DNA from: Anniella stebbinsi
Taxonomy: Eukaryota > Chordata > Lepidosauria > Squamata > Anniellidae
Direction: 5' to 3'
DNA length: 64,000 nt
Assembly: GCA_029215795.1 (NCBI GenBank)
Contig: JARDYH010000003.1
Coordinates: 257,494,562 to 257,558,561 of the forward strand
Both the position numbers and the translations under genes were made by a program. This document shows, in pieces, positions 63,655 to 64,000 of this stretch; position 1 is the first letter of the stretch, and each line of letters opens with the position of its first letter. The notes under the pieces are model-generated. The model searched no databases and had not been told where the DNA came from. It was given only the letters and a program-made list of their open reading frames with translations.

Positions 63655-63900
63655 ATTAAAGTACTACATTGGGCTGCCTTTGAAAAGAGTTCAGAAACTG
63701 CAATTAGTCCAAAATATGGCTGCAAGCCTGTTACCTGAGACTGCACATTATGATCACATTATTATGCCTTTGATTCACCAACTGTGCTGGCTCACAGTTT
63801 GTTTTAATTTACTTTATTGTAATTTTATTTTATTTTGTAAGCTGCTCTGCGATCCTGTTGGGGGAGTAAAAATCCCTTAAATTTAATTAATTAAATAAAA
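63655..63900 (+). mobile_element. L2-type LINE 3' fragment, sense
   Basis: LPLKRVQKLQLVQNMAASLL matches the 'PLK..WKLQVVQNAA' motif of the 2428-4915 copy, followed by the tail 'gtaagctgctctgcgatcct' and A/T-rich sequence. Confidence 0.7.
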
Positions 63901-64000
63901 TAAATATTTATATATTGGCAAGCTTTTCATTTACATCGAAAAGTATGACACATTGATTATTCCACGGCTTGGATCCAGGATCTCCTGACTGTGTAGCATT

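Overview
The window is vertebrate nuclear DNA, most likely from a squamate reptile (lizard or snake). The coding exons are vertebrate SOS1 and ARHGEF33. The introns carry a repeat mix I associate with squamates: L2/CR1-type LINE copies with a tail reading 'atagccgaagctctctgggc', DIRS retrotransposons, foldback MITEs and tRNA-derived SINEs. The species cannot be named from the sequence alone.

Positions 8505-48557 (+ strand) hold 21 coding exons of SOS1, the Ras guanine nucleotide exchange factor. They run from the second coding exon (human residue 30 onward) to the stop codon; exon 1 lies upstream of the window. Every exon has a consistent splice phase, and the exons join into an open frame of 1288 codons plus stop. 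That predicts a 1317-residue protein if exon 1 encodes the usual 29 residues. Domain order is histone fold, DH, PH, REM, CDC25 and a proline-rich tail with four Grb2-type SH3 sites. The 15-residue cassette of the long human isoform was not found, so the frame corresponds to the short isoform.

A convergent gene lies on the - strand from 63360 down to 55976: five exons of ARHGEF33 covering the end of its DH domain through a polybasic C-terminus. The head-to-tail arrangement SOS1 -> <- ARHGEF33 matches human 2p22.1 as I recall it. Between the two stop codons (48557 and 55976) are the SOS1 3' UTR and a short intergenic stretch.

The most striking accessory feature is a DIRS-type tyrosine-recombinase retrotransposon in SOS1 intron 18 (about 37604-43582), in sense orientation. 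It has inverted terminal repeats, an internal complementary region matching both ends, and decayed Gag, RT/RNase H and tyrosine recombinase frames. Other features are an L2-type LINE (2428-4915), a near-perfect palindrome with 80-bp arms in intron 10, twin palindromic MITEs (24462-24777 and 52662-52976), a cluster of foldback MITEs in introns 1-3, and two minisatellites. No CRISPR, operon or prokaryotic feature is present. No wholly new system was recognised; the best leads are the palindromes, the two-faced DIRS termini, a GC-AG intron in ARHGEF33 and a MITE hairpin in the probable SOS1 3' UTR.
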